A model generated the notes under the pieces. That model was not told the origin of the DNA, ran no database searches, and saw nothing but the letters and a program-made list of their open reading frames with translations. The position numbers and the translations under genes are program-made. A stretch of 64,000 nt of DNA. Origin: Epiperipatus broadwayi. Taxonomy: Eukaryota > Onychophora > Udeonychophora > Euonychophora > Peripatidae. Below, piece by piece: positions 43,572 through 56,384 of this stretch (position 1 is its first letter; each line of letters opens with the position of its first letter). The DNA lies in assembly GCA_028023455.1 (NCBI GenBank), contig JAQFVV010000027.1:5391845-5455844 (forward strand), in the 5' to 3' direction.

Positions 43572-45376
43572 AACAATATTGAAGATCCGGAATAATTACG
43601 GAGGGCATCTCGCCACTAACCCGTAGGAAAGTATTTTATGAACAGCTGAAACTTAGCGACTGTGTGACGATTGCGTTTAATTCCCAGTGGTGTCATTTGG
43701 GATCCCCTCTGCCTGAAAACTTGCAATAAGTGAAAACAACGGACTTTGCCGTGTAAAGAATCCTTGGAAAAATAAACAAAGCGGTCTCAACAACCAATTC
43801 ATTTACCAGCAATACGAGACGAGTGTATATAAAACATACTGAATGGGTTTTACTTGGATTAAGAGAAATGCCCAGTCAAATTCCCTGAAATTCATTTAAA
43901 AGGGTCCGCACATTCTCGACGTCAATGATGAACTTTGTAATTAAAGTAGAACACGGTAATTAAAATAGGAAAATGCATGCTTGTGGGTTTGAAAAGTAAG
44001 TATAGATTGATATATGCAATCATGCATTAAGGGACACATTTAATCATTAACCTCGCACATACTCTTATATTAGATTAAAATCAATAACATGTAGATTTTA
44101 AACTATGTGATTATATTATATTAAGGAAAAGAATCGCCCTCGAACGAATGATTTGCAAGATAATAAAATTGGAAAATTATAAATTTAAAATATGCCTTAA
44201 TAGCGGCGTCTTACTTTCAATAAAGGGAATAGTTCACTCGGTCAAAGATGATTCTGACACATTATCATAATAAAATAAAAGAAAGCTTTATAAATAGAAA
44301 ATATTAACCCAAGGATAGAGAGCAAAATGTTGAGTATACTTAAACACATTAAAGAAATACATAATGAAGTTATGTGAAATATAAGGAAAACAATTTTAAA
44401 TAGCTATAGCATGTTAGTTATCACAAGAGCTCTTGGGTTAATTTAGGTTACCTCTGGAGAAGCATTTGCAGGTAGATGTTCGGCAGGTTTTATAATTCAG
44501 CAGCAAAATCTGGAATGTTCATATTTTTGCAGCAGCAGCAGTTCCGGGGTTTCTTATGTGATAGCTTTCGATGGTATGGAGCAGCGGCTGGCTATTCCGA
44601 GGGGACATAGCCATCTTAATGCCTCTACTCTGACATGTCAAGGTTAACAAATTATTAGAATAGAACACAGAATGATTTCTCTTAGACACATTAGAATAAA
44701 AAACAACTAACTGGAGAACAAAAGAAAAACCTCCTTTTTATAGTAGAATTTAACAATAGAACTGCCCTGGAGCATTACAAAAATATCGGACTTATCAGCT
44801 GTAATTAAATCATCGGAATGTCTAAAGGAATTCAACATTAATTAATTTTCTTTTGTTAATTTCCCTGTCGACATTCGAATTACAAACTAGATTTAGTTAA
44901 AAATTACTTTTATTAATTAAAGAAAACCTTAAGTGGACATCTGCTATTTTTAGATAAACTTATACAACATTTACTAATTAAACTATTGTCCCTCATTTAT
45001 TTTAACAGAAATATTTGGAATAACTTTTATTAAATTGAAAAAAATGATTTTATTTTTTAAATTGCAATATTTGAATCTATTTACTAAACGAATATTTACT
45101 AAATGAATTTTATTTTAAATCAAAATATATTACGACGGTAATATATTTGTAAATAGATTCAAACAAAATAACTTTAACAATTTATAATTTTGATATGTTT
45201 TAAAATGGATATCATAGTGTGTGCGCAATTACGACTTATATAACTTATTTTTTAATAAATGTAAATTATGTGAACAAATACATAATTCATAATATTTTAT
45301 TTTATTTGGGAATGTTATATATATATATATAATTCGAGCATTGTGCTCGTGGTTTAAAATTAGGTGGGATTTTCGG

Positions 45377-45384
45377 TATATAAG
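45377..45384 (+). promoter_or_regulatory. Possible TATA box
   Basis: TATATAAG is followed about 20-25 bp later by GCAGACACACTACG, which could be a start region. It lies near the right end of a candidate solo LTR and no gene follows. Confidence 0.35.
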
Positions 45385-45497
45385 TGTATTGCAGACACAC
45401 TACGATAGATTGGGGTTCCAACTAAGGTATGAGGGTAGGAAGTAGGTGAGAAAAGGTGAAATGAAGATCTGCAAAGCAGACCTTACTGTTTCAGTAA

Positions 45498-47255
45498 TAA
45501 CAGCTGCAATGACAAGAACGTATGGAGTGGACATTAGGAATTTGCCCTGCTCGGTTCCTTTAAGGCCTCCAAGAGGAATCAAAGGGTCTCCTTTCAGTTA
45601 ATAGCAAACTCCTTTCTGCAACCTTAATATCATTAAAAGATCAAATTTTCCTTTTTTGGAACTTTAATCAACATGCTTGTACAAATGTTGGCCAAACATT
45701 TTTGAAAATAATGGTATAATTATAAATGGTCGGTTACCATTGATGGCTTGACTAATACAATCACTTTGTTTTGGCAAACAAATCACTATAAAAAAACACA
45801 GATGCATCCATGATCAAAACATTTACATTGAATAGATTAATTATAATTAGGAGCCATAATATAAGAGAACACCTATCGTGAGAACACTTATAAGCCCAGA
45901 TTTTTAGGCAGATAATAGATTAGTATGCTCTAAGATTAAAATGATAATTTGGATTTAAAAAAATAGGTCATTTTGTAATCATATTTTTAAAAGAATGAAT
46001 GTTTGATCTTTATAAGAATCTAATAAATTTAATACATTTTAAAAGCAATTAAACATTAATATTGTTTAATTGAACTGTCATGACAGACATAATATTGAAG
46101 AATAGGATTCTTTTAAGGATTGTATTAAGGCTACCAGTAAGTCTATTCTTGGGATCATAACAGAAAAACATAAATAATTGTCAGACAATGTTCCTATTAT
46201 TAATGATTTGTGTAAAAGAAATATGAGCAATTTTTCACTTTCCACAATAATAAATTAAATGTTGACCTTCATAATGGATAAACAGGTCTAAACGCAGAAA
46301 TCTAGAGCATGACAAGAAAGATTTAAATAATTTATGGATTAAAATTAAAAAAGATAGACATTTACTGATCTTAGTTCTCTAGATAATTCCTGGTGCTTTG
46401 AAAACAATATATAGAATTGAAAAATGGTATCGCAGTACTATTAAATCCAGAAACAACACTCTTATATTGTAATAATATTTTGAAATACATGGACATAATA
46501 TTTTGACTATGTTTTGAGCAATTATGGAAAAATTAAGATAGCAACTCTTAATGATATATGACCTACTCATTTAGAGTTGGCCAAACATTCATTTAATAAA
46601 AGTCAAAATTGTGAAGAAATACCTGGATAAGTTTTAAAATGTGGTGACATTTTACCTTCAAATGTATGCAAATTTTTTAAGAGTAAATGGACTCACGAAC
46701 TTGTTTCATTGATCTGAAGGATGGTTTTGTTATAATTTTTAAAAATAAAGAAAATAGATATAGTTGCTATAGCTATTATAAGATATTTTTATTATAACCT
46801 ACAGTGAAGATACATATTAGGATTTTCTTAAACACATTCCTTACAATAACAGATGATTAGAAAGTGAAAAATCAATGCAATTTTAGACAAGAATCATTAG
46901 GGAATTTGTATCATAGCAAACAAAGGAAAGATGTCAGAACAAAGCCATGGTTCCTCTATTGCTCTTATTGGTCAAGGCTAATCTGTATTGTGCATAAAGC
47001 AAATATAACAGTTGGGGTGTATCGGTAGTTGTTGTCTTACTGTATCTGACATACAAGGGTACCACCAGGCCCTTCAAAACTGGAAAATTTATATAGTAGG
47101 CAGATACTTACTGATAAGATCCAAATTTTATTTTATATACAACCAAAATGCCTCAGTCACTAGCTCATGGACCAGCAGAAATAATTTTCAAGATTAAATA
47201 AATAAAATAAACCACTGCCAGTAATAACAGACAAAAAACATTTATTAACACACAT
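45498..47255. other. AT-rich sequence, no gene seen
   Basis: Neither strand shows recognisable coding sequence. Short open frames near 45400-45582 (-), 46379-46570 (-) and 47012-47197 (+) match nothing I know. Confidence 0.45.
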
Positions 47256-48440
47256 ATAATTCAAAACAAAGCAAAACTCCATATAGTAGTGCCATCTTGT
47301 GCTAACAAGAGCAATCAATGAATGCCAGAATGCTTGTGCATAAAATCCCTATCTAGTGCCTACTCATCCAATATCCCCAGACTAGTTTCTGGCTTGTGGC
47401 CTTCATCAGTGAGGAGCATTGGATCTGAGAGCACTGCACCTAGATCTTAGGATCTAATGCTACCCTCCAGTACCCACCTTTTAACTCTGTTTAACTACAA
47501 AACTATGAGAATGAAATTGAAAACACAATATTTTCAATCCAAGCTCAATAGCTTATATAGTCATATGGGTCTGAACTCAATTCAGCACCCATATATTTTG
47601 GTGTCTTTGGCTCTTTAACAACCATAGCCACCACTATCCTATTAGGCAGGATTGGTGTTAAAACACTAAACATCACATGATCACTATCTCATACTAGCAC
47701 ATAATTGTTTTTAAACAATTCAAAACAAAGCAAAACTCTCCATATAGTAGTGCCATCTTGTGCTAACAAGACCAATCAATGGATGCCAGAAGGCTTGTGC
47801 ATAAAATCCCTATCTAGTGCCTACTCATCCAATATCCCCAGACTAGTTTCTGGCTTGTGGCCTTCATCAGTGAGGAGCCTTGGATTACTATATGGAGAGT
47901 TTTGCTTTGTTTTGAATTGTTTAATAACAATTATGTGCTAGTATGAGATAGTGATCATGTGATGTTTAGTGGTTTAACACCAATCCTGCCTAATAGGATA
48001 GTGGTGGCTATGGTTGTTAAAGAGCCAAAGACACCAAAATGTATGGGTGCTGAATTGAGTTCAGACCCATATGACTATATAAGCTATTGAGCTTGGATTG
48101 AAAATATTAATTGTGTTTTCAATTTCATTCTCATAGTTTTGTAGTTAAACAGAGTTAAAAGGTGGGTGCTGGAGGGTAGCATTAGATTTTAAGATCTAGG
48201 TGCAGTGCTCTCAGATCCAAGGCTCCTCACTGATGAAGGCCATAAGCTTGAAACTAGTCTGGGGATATTGGATGAGTAGGCACTAGATAGGGATTTTATG
48301 CACAAGCCTTATGGCATCCATTGATTGCTCTTGTTAGCACAAGATGGCACTACTATATGGAGAGTTTTGCTTTGTTTTGAATTGTTTAATAACAATTATG
48401 TGCTAGTATGAGATAGTGATCATGTGATGTTTAGTGGTTT
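47256..48440. repeat. Large inverted repeat of family-B LTRs
   Basis: The left arm (about 47258-47715) is a minus-strand family-B LTR and the right arm (about 47905-48391) a plus-strand one, ending in CTACTATATGGAGAGTTTTGC and its complement. The arms match over some 450 bp with few differences. Between them lie a second minus-strand fragment (47716-47880) and the turn at about 47885. The TATA motif of the LTR is visible in both arms (complement near 47560; plus 48074). It would extrude a large hairpin. No interior retrotransposon coding sequence is present. Confidence 0.75.
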
Positions 48441-50299
48441 AACACACATATACAAATATTTAAAATTGAGGAATAAAATTCATCTTGTTTAGAAAATTAA
48501 ATTATTTGGAGTAAGTCTGCACAGATAGACATTTTAATAAATTTTACTTTAGAATGTTGAATATAGATAGGCTACATAGATTTCTCAATTAAAAACTTTT
48601 CAAAACAATCATTCAATTTCAGACTAAAAGTTTGTAGACAACCCACCGCCTGCTTCCAGATATATAGATGCAACCAATGCAATATGAAGATGCTAGCATA
48701 AAACCACACTGACAGGAATGTGCATCTGACAGTGTGATATTATTTGAAGGACATGATCCTCATCCAGTACAGGAATGTGTGTCTGTCTGGTGAAGGAATC
48801 ATATATATAATATAATTAAAGAGAAGTGCTACATATGGGGGAGAGCAGTCTATCTGCCATCTTATAGTTCCTATCCATAGAGCTAGAAGAGGTCAATGGT
48901 GCAGAAAATACATCTGCATCCATTGCAACTCAATGACTACATCTTTGGATCATGCATTCTATTGGGCTTTGCCCTGTATGCTAAACATGCTTCACATTAC
49001 ATTGATATAAACACCCATATATCTCTCTAGTAGCATTGACCTAACCATGAAACAAATAGTCTGAAACTAAACACCTTCAAAATAAACATTAAAATATAAA
49101 GTTATTAATTGAGAATTGCTGAGGAAAATTTACAATAAAGTAAACCCAATGGCACTGATCATAAGGTGCCACATTGACAACAATAACTTAAAAAATATAT
49201 GAATAAATACATTTGGACACTCAACATGAGGTGTCATATTTACCAATATATATATATATATATATATTAATCATATGAAAATCAAAAAAAAAACTAAATG
49301 TTAATGAATCTATGCAGCTATCTACACCCAACTTAAATTTAATACATTTTAGTTAACAGATAGAAATAAATAACCTAGTTAAATACAAACATAAATAAAA
49401 ATGGAAATGATTGAAATAGCAAACTTATATAAAAATAAATATTAATAATTGATTTAGAGTTCTATTCTTGGTCAGATAAAAGTCCATTTATTTATATTAC
49501 TTTTTTTATGAATTGATTACTTATTGAAGATATATTTATTTAAAAGAAAGTTCAATTGGTAAAAGTTTATACTTTATGGATTCTGCAGATTTAGAGGTCC
49601 ATCTTCGTGATCACTTACATAGATTGTTTTTCTTTGAAAGGGAAGCTGCTTCTTGCCATTCATTTTGGTCCATAACTGTCATAGGGAGGCCTCAGCTGGT
49701 TGTCAAGAAATTAAATCTATTGCAGACTCCTATGTCATGAATTCTGCAATACAGCTACAGTTCATATATAGCTTAATAGTCAGCATCTATGGCAACAACA
49801 ATAATAATCCATTCAAATATTTGGGGTTTTATATTTTTATTAGCCTCTTATCAGCATTTTTCCAGATTGATCAAACATGATGTCACTGGCTCTCATATTC
49901 CATTTATGGTCCATACTGTGGCTTTGTGCTTGCATTGGTCATTTAATTTCTTTTTATTATTTTATCTGACCATTTAATTATTCAAGTGCCCCAAGAGCTA
50001 GCATTCTTTAGAACAATCATTTAATTAATAAAACAATCATTTCCATTTTCTAAGATTATAGAAATCAACATTATTTCTATTTTCAAAAATATCAAATCTT
50101 TATATCTTTACTTTTTTACAAGAAAAAAATACTTTCAAATACTTTTTTCTTAAAATAGTTTTAAACTTTTCCATCTGTGTGACAATAGATATGTTAAATA
50201 TAACTTTTAATTTTGGCTTTTAGTTGCTTTTTTTAAAACAATTTTATTTGAGTTTTTGCCCTTTTATTTAGTTTTAAAATAATGTAACGTCTATGTATA
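48441..50299. other. AT-rich sequence, no gene seen
   Basis: This stretch contains a (TA)n run at 49246-49267. Short plus-strand frames at 49653-49977 show no known protein features. It lies between the LTR inverted repeat and the family-B unit 4 gag remnant. Confidence 0.45.
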
Positions 50300-50309
50300 C
50301 CGTTACACA

Positions 50310-50892
50310 AGGTATATGCTTATTAATAATGTAATTCACAATAATTTAAATATAGTAACGTTGATGTGAAATGGTGGATACAAATAGCTAAGTTAATGCA
50401 TAATCCCAAAGTTTCCGATGTTACATAACAAGATTTAAAAAAAGTTAAATACAAATTTCAAGCTTCCTACATTTAAACTCATAACATGGAAACAGATTCG
50501 AAATAGAAGACACACACTATGATAAAAGCTACAGGAATACAACTTTGGATTGCTGGTGCTTTCTAAAGGCTGCATTTCTAGTACTCAGTTTAAGAACTTA
50601 TTTTTGGACCAGTTATTGCATGAGAAAGTCACATCAAACTCAGATGATGGTTGCTAAGGAAAACTGAAATAAGTTACATCTTGTGCAATTGAAAAATGTA
50701 TAGTTTATAAAATCATGTTGAATAATACAATAAAGTTACAAAACAATATGAATATAAAGAAACTAATAATGATTGTAAACAGAATGCAAGCAGAGACCAC
50801 AAACTAAAATAGTACAGATAGCATTTGGATATATTATAAGTGTAAATTTAAAAAAGATTCATGCTATATTTTGTGATGTTTATCATGAGTTT
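50310..50892 (+). pseudogene. Family-B gag remnant, unit 4
   Basis: DNA parallels the gag of units 1 and 2: TATGCTTATTAATAATGTA at 50313, GATGTTACATAACAAGATTT at 50417, and a CKFKKDSCYIL reading near 50840 that matches the start of the second CCHC knuckle. Stops and frameshifts occur every few dozen bases. It ends where the 1.4-kb insert begins. Confidence 0.6.
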
Positions 50893-50896
50893 GTAA

Positions 50897-52332
50897 TGTA
50901 ACGTTGTTCACATTTTGACAGATTCTGATAGGTCTTCTTTTACACACTATTAAGTTAAAGTTAATCAAGCTATGGTGTAGAAAAATATCTTGTTCCTATT
51001 TCCAAACACATAGCTACATTTCTTGATTAACTGGCCTACTAAATATTATGAAAGGAATTGCCGACAAAGTTAATTTTCAATTTATAATCCCATAATTTTG
51101 ATGCAAGTAACTAAAGGTTGGGGTTATGATTTCCCATAAATTTATTTTTTTAGAGAATATTACACCTGGGGCTTGGTTAATAAACAAACATATAGGCCAA
51201 GGTAATTCACACATCACACAATTAAGTAATATTAATAAATTTAATAACTAACATTAATAATACATATTTAAAAGATAAATTACTAATTAATTGGAAAAAA
51301 TACATGTACACTAATCCAGACATTAAATCAACTAACTAAAACAGTTTAATAATTAAAAGTTCACTTTTAAGTTACTTCCAGGAAGTTCTTTGAATTCATT
51401 GAAGTTAACTAGTTTCTCTCTGTCGACATTTTTGTAGGTTCTTGGCCCGTCCTAATGTCTAGACTCGATGGTTTTTTCTGAGTGAGCTATATGATGAAAA
51501 GTATCTATAAACACATCAGTTCCTCTATTAGTAGTATATTATAAGCTTAATTTAATCACAATTGGGATATGAATAATCTTACTGGTAAGTTTTGTAGTAT
51601 GCATTTTGAAAGGCTCATCGGAGTTAACTAGTTTCCCTCTGTCAACATTTTTGTAGATTCTTGTCCCATCATAATGTCTAGACTTGATGGTTTTTTCTGA
51701 GTGCCCTATATGATGAAAGGTATCTATAAACACAGCAGTTCTACTCCAAATGATGATCAACCTCAGCATATGAGTAATGGTAGTCCTGCATATGAGTAGT
51801 CTGGGATAGGATATTTTCTCTATCCTGGACCTAATGGAAGCTGCTAGTTAAGGAAAAGACAAAGACCCAGGTTTAATTTTTTATGACCTTTTATAGTCAC
51901 AATCCATTTTTAGACTTCTTTGCGCATCTATTTTCTTTTCTTCTTTTATCAGAATACCAGATAATAATCTAGTACATTCTTTCTTAAATTTAAGTTACAA
52001 AGTTTTTTTTTTCAGCATAATTCTGCCATCTTTAATTAGCTTCCAAAAAAAAACTTTTAATGATTGTAATCTTTTACTTCTGAATTTTTCTTTTTATTAG
52101 TCTGGATTAATAATCTGTGTGTCATTTATTCTTTCCAGTTTTGACTCTTATTTTTAATCAAAGTAATAATTTGAAACAAAATAATCAATTCTCATTGTAT
52201 GTTTTAAAAAAAAATTACACTAACTAAAAAAAAATTAAAATTGCATCTTTTAATAAGATCGCTAAATTTACTTTTTCTTTTAGTTTTTATCAAATGTCAA
52301 TATATTGGTACCATATATAAATAAATGGTACA
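50897..52332. mobile_element. Candidate solo LTR (1436 bp) in unit 4
   Basis: Relative to units 1 and 2, unit 4 has an insert here that starts TGTAACGTTG, ends AAATGGTACA, and is flanked by GTAA on both sides (50893-50896, 52333-52336). Removing it with one GTAA restores the family-B alignment (GTTTGTAA followed by an AT-rich CAATAAA stretch). TG...CA ends with a 4-bp duplication are what a solo LTR of a Ty3/gypsy element leaves. It contains no coding sequence and an internal direct repeat (51404-51745). Confidence 0.6.
51404..51745 (+). repeat. Direct repeat of about 120 bp, 219 bp apart
   Basis: GTTAACTAGTTTC[T/C]CTCTGTC, followed by GACATTTTTGTAG...TAATGTCTAGAC and ATGGTTTTTTCTGAGTG, then CTATATGATGAAA and TATCTATAAACACA, is present at 51404-51515 and 51623-51735, about 90% identical by eye. 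Confidence 0.75.
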
Positions 52333-52509
52333 GTAATTATAAGCAATAAAAGAGCAACAGCAATTTCTCACCCAAATGTAAATGGAAGGGTCTTCAAAAA
52401 GAGACTAATATCAAAAAGTTAAACGATATCGACAATAATCACATTATATTTACAAAAGGAAACTTAGAGAAGAAATCAACAATGGAGCAAGTGGAGCTCT
52501 TAGAACACA

Positions 52510-52714
52510 AAGGAATTAGTTGAATACCACAAGGAAATATAATAAAGTTATATCTAGAGTTAAAAAACATTTAGTAGAGTCATATGTAAATAAAAATGTA
52601 ATAGATATACAAAAGATTGCAGGAGTGTCTGTGAAAATAAATACAATGTTGAAAAATCTACCTTTGTATATTGTGAACAGAAATAGAAATCTAAGTCTCC
52701 TAGGTAGAATTTGA
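52510..52714 (+). pseudogene. Family-B protease C-terminal half, unit 4
   Basis: An open frame (52520-52714) reads KNVIDIQKIAGVSVKINTML, then KNLPLYIVNRNRNLSLLGRI, the same C-terminal retropepsin half as in units 1 and 2, here without an internal stop. The active-site half is missing as in the other units. Confidence 0.7.
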
Positions 52715-52793
52715 TTCAACCATTAAAGATTAAAATAAAAATAATAAAGAGTACAGTTAAAATCAGAAATCCACAAAGTGCTGCATTATATAC

Positions 52794-55700
52794 TGTGCCC
52801 ATTCCAATTTAGTCTGTGGGTAAATTGCAATAATGTGCATAAAATGAAAACAGAAAAAAAGATTATCTCATCACATTTTCTTGTATAGGAAGAAGCTGTA
52901 GGGCACCAACATTTAAACCTTACATGATCCAGTCCCAAAAGCCTAGGACAGAAAGAGGGTGGGAAATATTTATGCTCTCTGTTTTGTATTGATAAAAACC
53001 AAAAGAATGGTATGTACCTTGAATTATTTAATAGTTGTCTTTAAAAGTTAGGATTAGAACACATATATACAGTTGTGTGGACATAAACTATTCAGTTAAT
53101 CATTTTCATATTTTGATTATTAAAATTTTTCAAAATTGATCTATACTTACTGAATTCTATTATTTCTATAACAATAATTTAAGTCTAATAGTTTTAATAA
53201 TTTAGTTTTGAATATTAAGTTATAATTTGTAAAAATCATTCAGATTATTTTTGATAGGCAGGTTTTTCTGACTGTCTGCATATCTGGGTGTGTGCTTGTA
53301 TTTTACACAAATAAACTTACAGTTACACATATATTAAAAGAAAGGTGCAGTTAAAATCATTTTGTGATTTCAATATATTTTTTGTAATGTGTTAATTAAA
53401 CTAACATGGTTAGAATTTCAATTGACCAGTCCAGCTGACATTCTTTCTTCAGTACTAATTAAAAAAAGATAAAGTTTATAAGGCTAGACTTGAGAAAACA
53501 TAGGAATTGCTATCATTAAGGTAATGGATTCCATATCAGTTAATCAGTTAATTAACAAATCATATTAGTCTGGGTTTCTTATCAACAGTAAATTTAAAAC
53601 AGATTGGCAGTTGTAATTAGATGGTTTCACTAATAAAAATCAGGTGTGTTTTTATCTGTGAGCCTGAAAGAAGACTAAATGGAATAAAAGGCTAGCAATC
53701 ACTTAGAAAAAAAGAGAAATATTAAAATTGTTGAGAAAACAAGCTAAATTGGGGGGAAGAAATCAGACTGAATTGCTGTCCAGCCAGCATTATTTTTTCC
53801 TATATTTTGTTTGGAAAGTTTCATATAGCCTAATGGCAGGCTAAATACATATATATTTTGTCTGTGCTGATCCAGCCATCTATTAACCAATGCACATCTG
53901 AAGAGTCTGAGCCAAAAGTATTACACACCTTGTGATTGATTGTGAAAAATACAATAGAAGAAACTGATTATTCACATGTATTTTTAAATCTAAAATAAAA
54001 ATAAGTAAATTACTGAAAAGTGTTAAACCACGCTAGTTCAGTTATGCTATTGACTGAGTTTAAACTGCAGCAAAAATGATAAAATATAAAAAAACAGCAA
54101 ATATCCAGAGTCTATTAAAATAATTATGCTGAAAAGAAATGAAGAAATAATTCCAGTTCCAAATGGTTCCTATGGATGCCGGTAACTCACCATTATCATT
54201 GCAGTAAAAGAATTGCATGCCCAAGCCAAGAAAAGAATAGGACTGTTTCAGTAATCTGCTGAAACTGGTACATATACGTGTGTTACAAATTGGTGTTTGT
54301 GGCTGCTGCCAAATTTATAAACATTCGACAAGCTGAATTTGAAACCTTGAAAAGTGCATGCATCAAGAAAGTAAAAGAACTGGTAATATGACTTTTAATT
54401 ATATATATTTTTGATTATATCAGTGACTATTAACAAAATTTTTAATAACAAATTCTTTATCTTTTTTATCTCTGAACATTAAAACCAAAATCAAGTAGAG
54501 TTTTAGTAATAATAGCTATTGCTTTATTAATGATATTATGTATTCTGAAATTATAATATGTATCCACCTATCGATGTATTTTATTTGGTGAAATGTATTA
54601 CTGTATATTAATTTAAAATTGTGAAATATGTTATGTTCAAAGGTTTTTTTATTTAATATTTTATTCATATGGGGAATCAACACATACACACACATAGTAA
54701 TATAATTATACTTGCCACATGTATAGTTGTGTAGCCTGAATGTTGAAAGTGATAGAAAGGTAGCATTAGAGGAGCTAGACTTGTTAAAATAATGGTTAGT
54801 GACCTCAATTACTTAGAGGGGGAGGTGGGTAATTTAAAGCTTATTTCTGTAAATACTTTTACTTCTCTAGAATCTGACTAACCTTTTCTAATTAATTATA
54901 TTTTTTATATGTTATGTTTAAATTTATAAGATTACAAAAGTATGTGCATGCAAAATATTTATTGTTTTTTAATGAAATATTGTTATTTTGGATATAAATT
55001 TTGTTAAATTGATGCACAAACATTATACTATGATATAAACATTGGATAATGTCATTGGAGGGAAAGGGGAAGATTTTAGCATCATTAATATTATGATTTA
55101 AATATAGACAACTCATCAGTGTTATTTATATAAATTTTCATATATATCTTTAAATATTATGTATATTTTATTAGTCCAGTAATAAATGCTAATTTGTGTT
55201 ATTAAAAGAGATGTATATCTTTATTAAGAGTATTCTTTGCCTTATTAATTATGATCATTCATCATCACTGTTGAATAAAAGTTTTAATTTAAATATAACA
55301 AAGTTAGGCAAATAATTATGAATTTATAAAAGCCACATTTTATGTTTTGCATTAGTTCTAAAGTTGTGGATGGAAGTACCATTATCATTATCATCATGTT
55401 TTTTAATCAATGATCTAGATAAATGTGTTTATTGCCCATAGATAATGGTTTGCATTGTATTTGTTTATCATTTGTGAGTCATTATAAGATAAAAAACACC
55501 AGTCTGATCATCCAACATCATTCTAGAATGAGTGAATTGCCACCATAAATCTATAGTTTGATGTGAGCTAGCAAGACTTATGAGAATATTAAAATGCATT
55601 TATAATATTAAAATCTAAGTAATAATTTTGTCTGATAAATTTTATATGCACAACTAAAGCATAAGGATGTTTTTGTTTTTCTTAATGTTAGTGCAAATGT

Positions 55701-55925
55701 GATATGGTCCTAAAATACAAAATCCTACATCCAGTTATAAATAAGATACCAAATGGGTTTAAACCAGATACATTTGTAAGTAGGTATAGAATATAACTTT
55801 GTCTAGGTTTAGATAACCTAATGGTGCCCTAATAGACCATAAAACCAGATAATGTGGGTAATATTACCATTGGATTTATTTCAAATCATATTTATTAAAT
55901 TACACCATATTTTTATTAGGTTACA
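52794..55925. mobile_element. Candidate solo LTR (3.13 kb) in unit 4
   Basis: The family-B alignment breaks after TTATATAC (52793) and resumes at ATGCATAGATCATTGACATAG (55926). The insert starts TGTGCCCATTCC and ends TTAGGTTACA, giving TG...CA ends. The flanking four bases are ATAC and ATGC, a duplication with one mismatch. Its length is close to that of the element 1 LTR, though I see no strong similarity between them. No coding frame over 75 codons is present. Confidence 0.45.
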
Positions 55926-55959
55926 ATGCATAGATCATTGACATAGTGGTAATGGTAAC

Positions 55960-56062
55960 TGCTCAGCCTATTGTTGCAAACCACAAAAGATCTCTTTCAC
56001 CTTGAAAACCAAAATGGACAAACCCCTTACAGTTTTGATAAAGAGGGATATTATAACACCTT
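55960..56062 (+). pseudogene. Family-B RT N-terminal fragment, unit 4
   Basis: The frame LKTKMDKPLTVLIKRDIITP matches the RT opening seen as LKSKVEKHVFMKKGVVIP in unit 2. Upstream ATGGTAACTGCTCAGCC also matches units 1 and 2. Only about 100 bp are preserved. Confidence 0.65.
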
Positions 56063-56080
56063 CAGTATTTGGGAAAATAA

Positions 56081-56384
56081 TTTTTTTCTTCTTAATTTCC
56101 AGAAATGTAGTTGAATGTTTTATCATTTTGTACTAAAGTTAAATTATTACACTTTCTGCATGATTTGATTAATTGTTAGAATGGAGAACAGATCATGCCT
56201 AACTCTTTACTTCTGTTTTCTGAAATTCTTATGAACTCCTGATCAATAAATGATTTGATTATTTTTTAAATAGATTTTTAATAGAGATCATGAAAAAATA
56301 ATCAAAAAGGTGGAAGTTAAAATGTTGGTGTTTCATCATATTATCACAATTCTTATGCATACACAAGCTGTTAAAAGAATAGAA
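56081..56384. other. AT-rich spacer, no gene seen
   Basis: No recognisable feature lies between the RT fragment of unit 4 and LTR debris. Confidence 0.4.

Larger units (their letters stand above)
42826..45493. mobile_element. Candidate solo LTR or related AT-rich element (2.67 kb)
   Basis: The segment begins TGTAACGGTCAG and ends TACTGTTTCA, with GTAA directly on both sides (42822-42825, 45494-45497). It has no coding frame. Near the right end there is a TATA box (45377) about 115 bp before the terminal CA, as in an LTR with short R-U5. B-box-like sequence (AGTTCGAATCT, 42930) and the GAGAAACAAAAGACTC segment link it to the insert at 32839-35871; the TGTAACG start and GTAA flanks recall 50897-52332. 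The bounds rest on only four duplicated bases and may be chance. Confidence 0.4.
50300..56080 (+). mobile_element. Family-B unit 4, strongly interrupted
   Basis: The same order as in units 1 and 2 can be followed: gag (50310-50890), protease half (52510-52714), RT start (55960-56060). Two large inserts, 50897-52332 and 52794-55925, separate the parts. The sequence is more diverged from units 1 and 2 than they are from each other. Its LTR may be among the rearranged pieces at 47256-48440. Confidence 0.65.

Noticed and set aside
45400-45582. 60-codon minus-strand frame
   Set aside because: It has no known similarity and overlaps the proposed right end of a candidate LTR.
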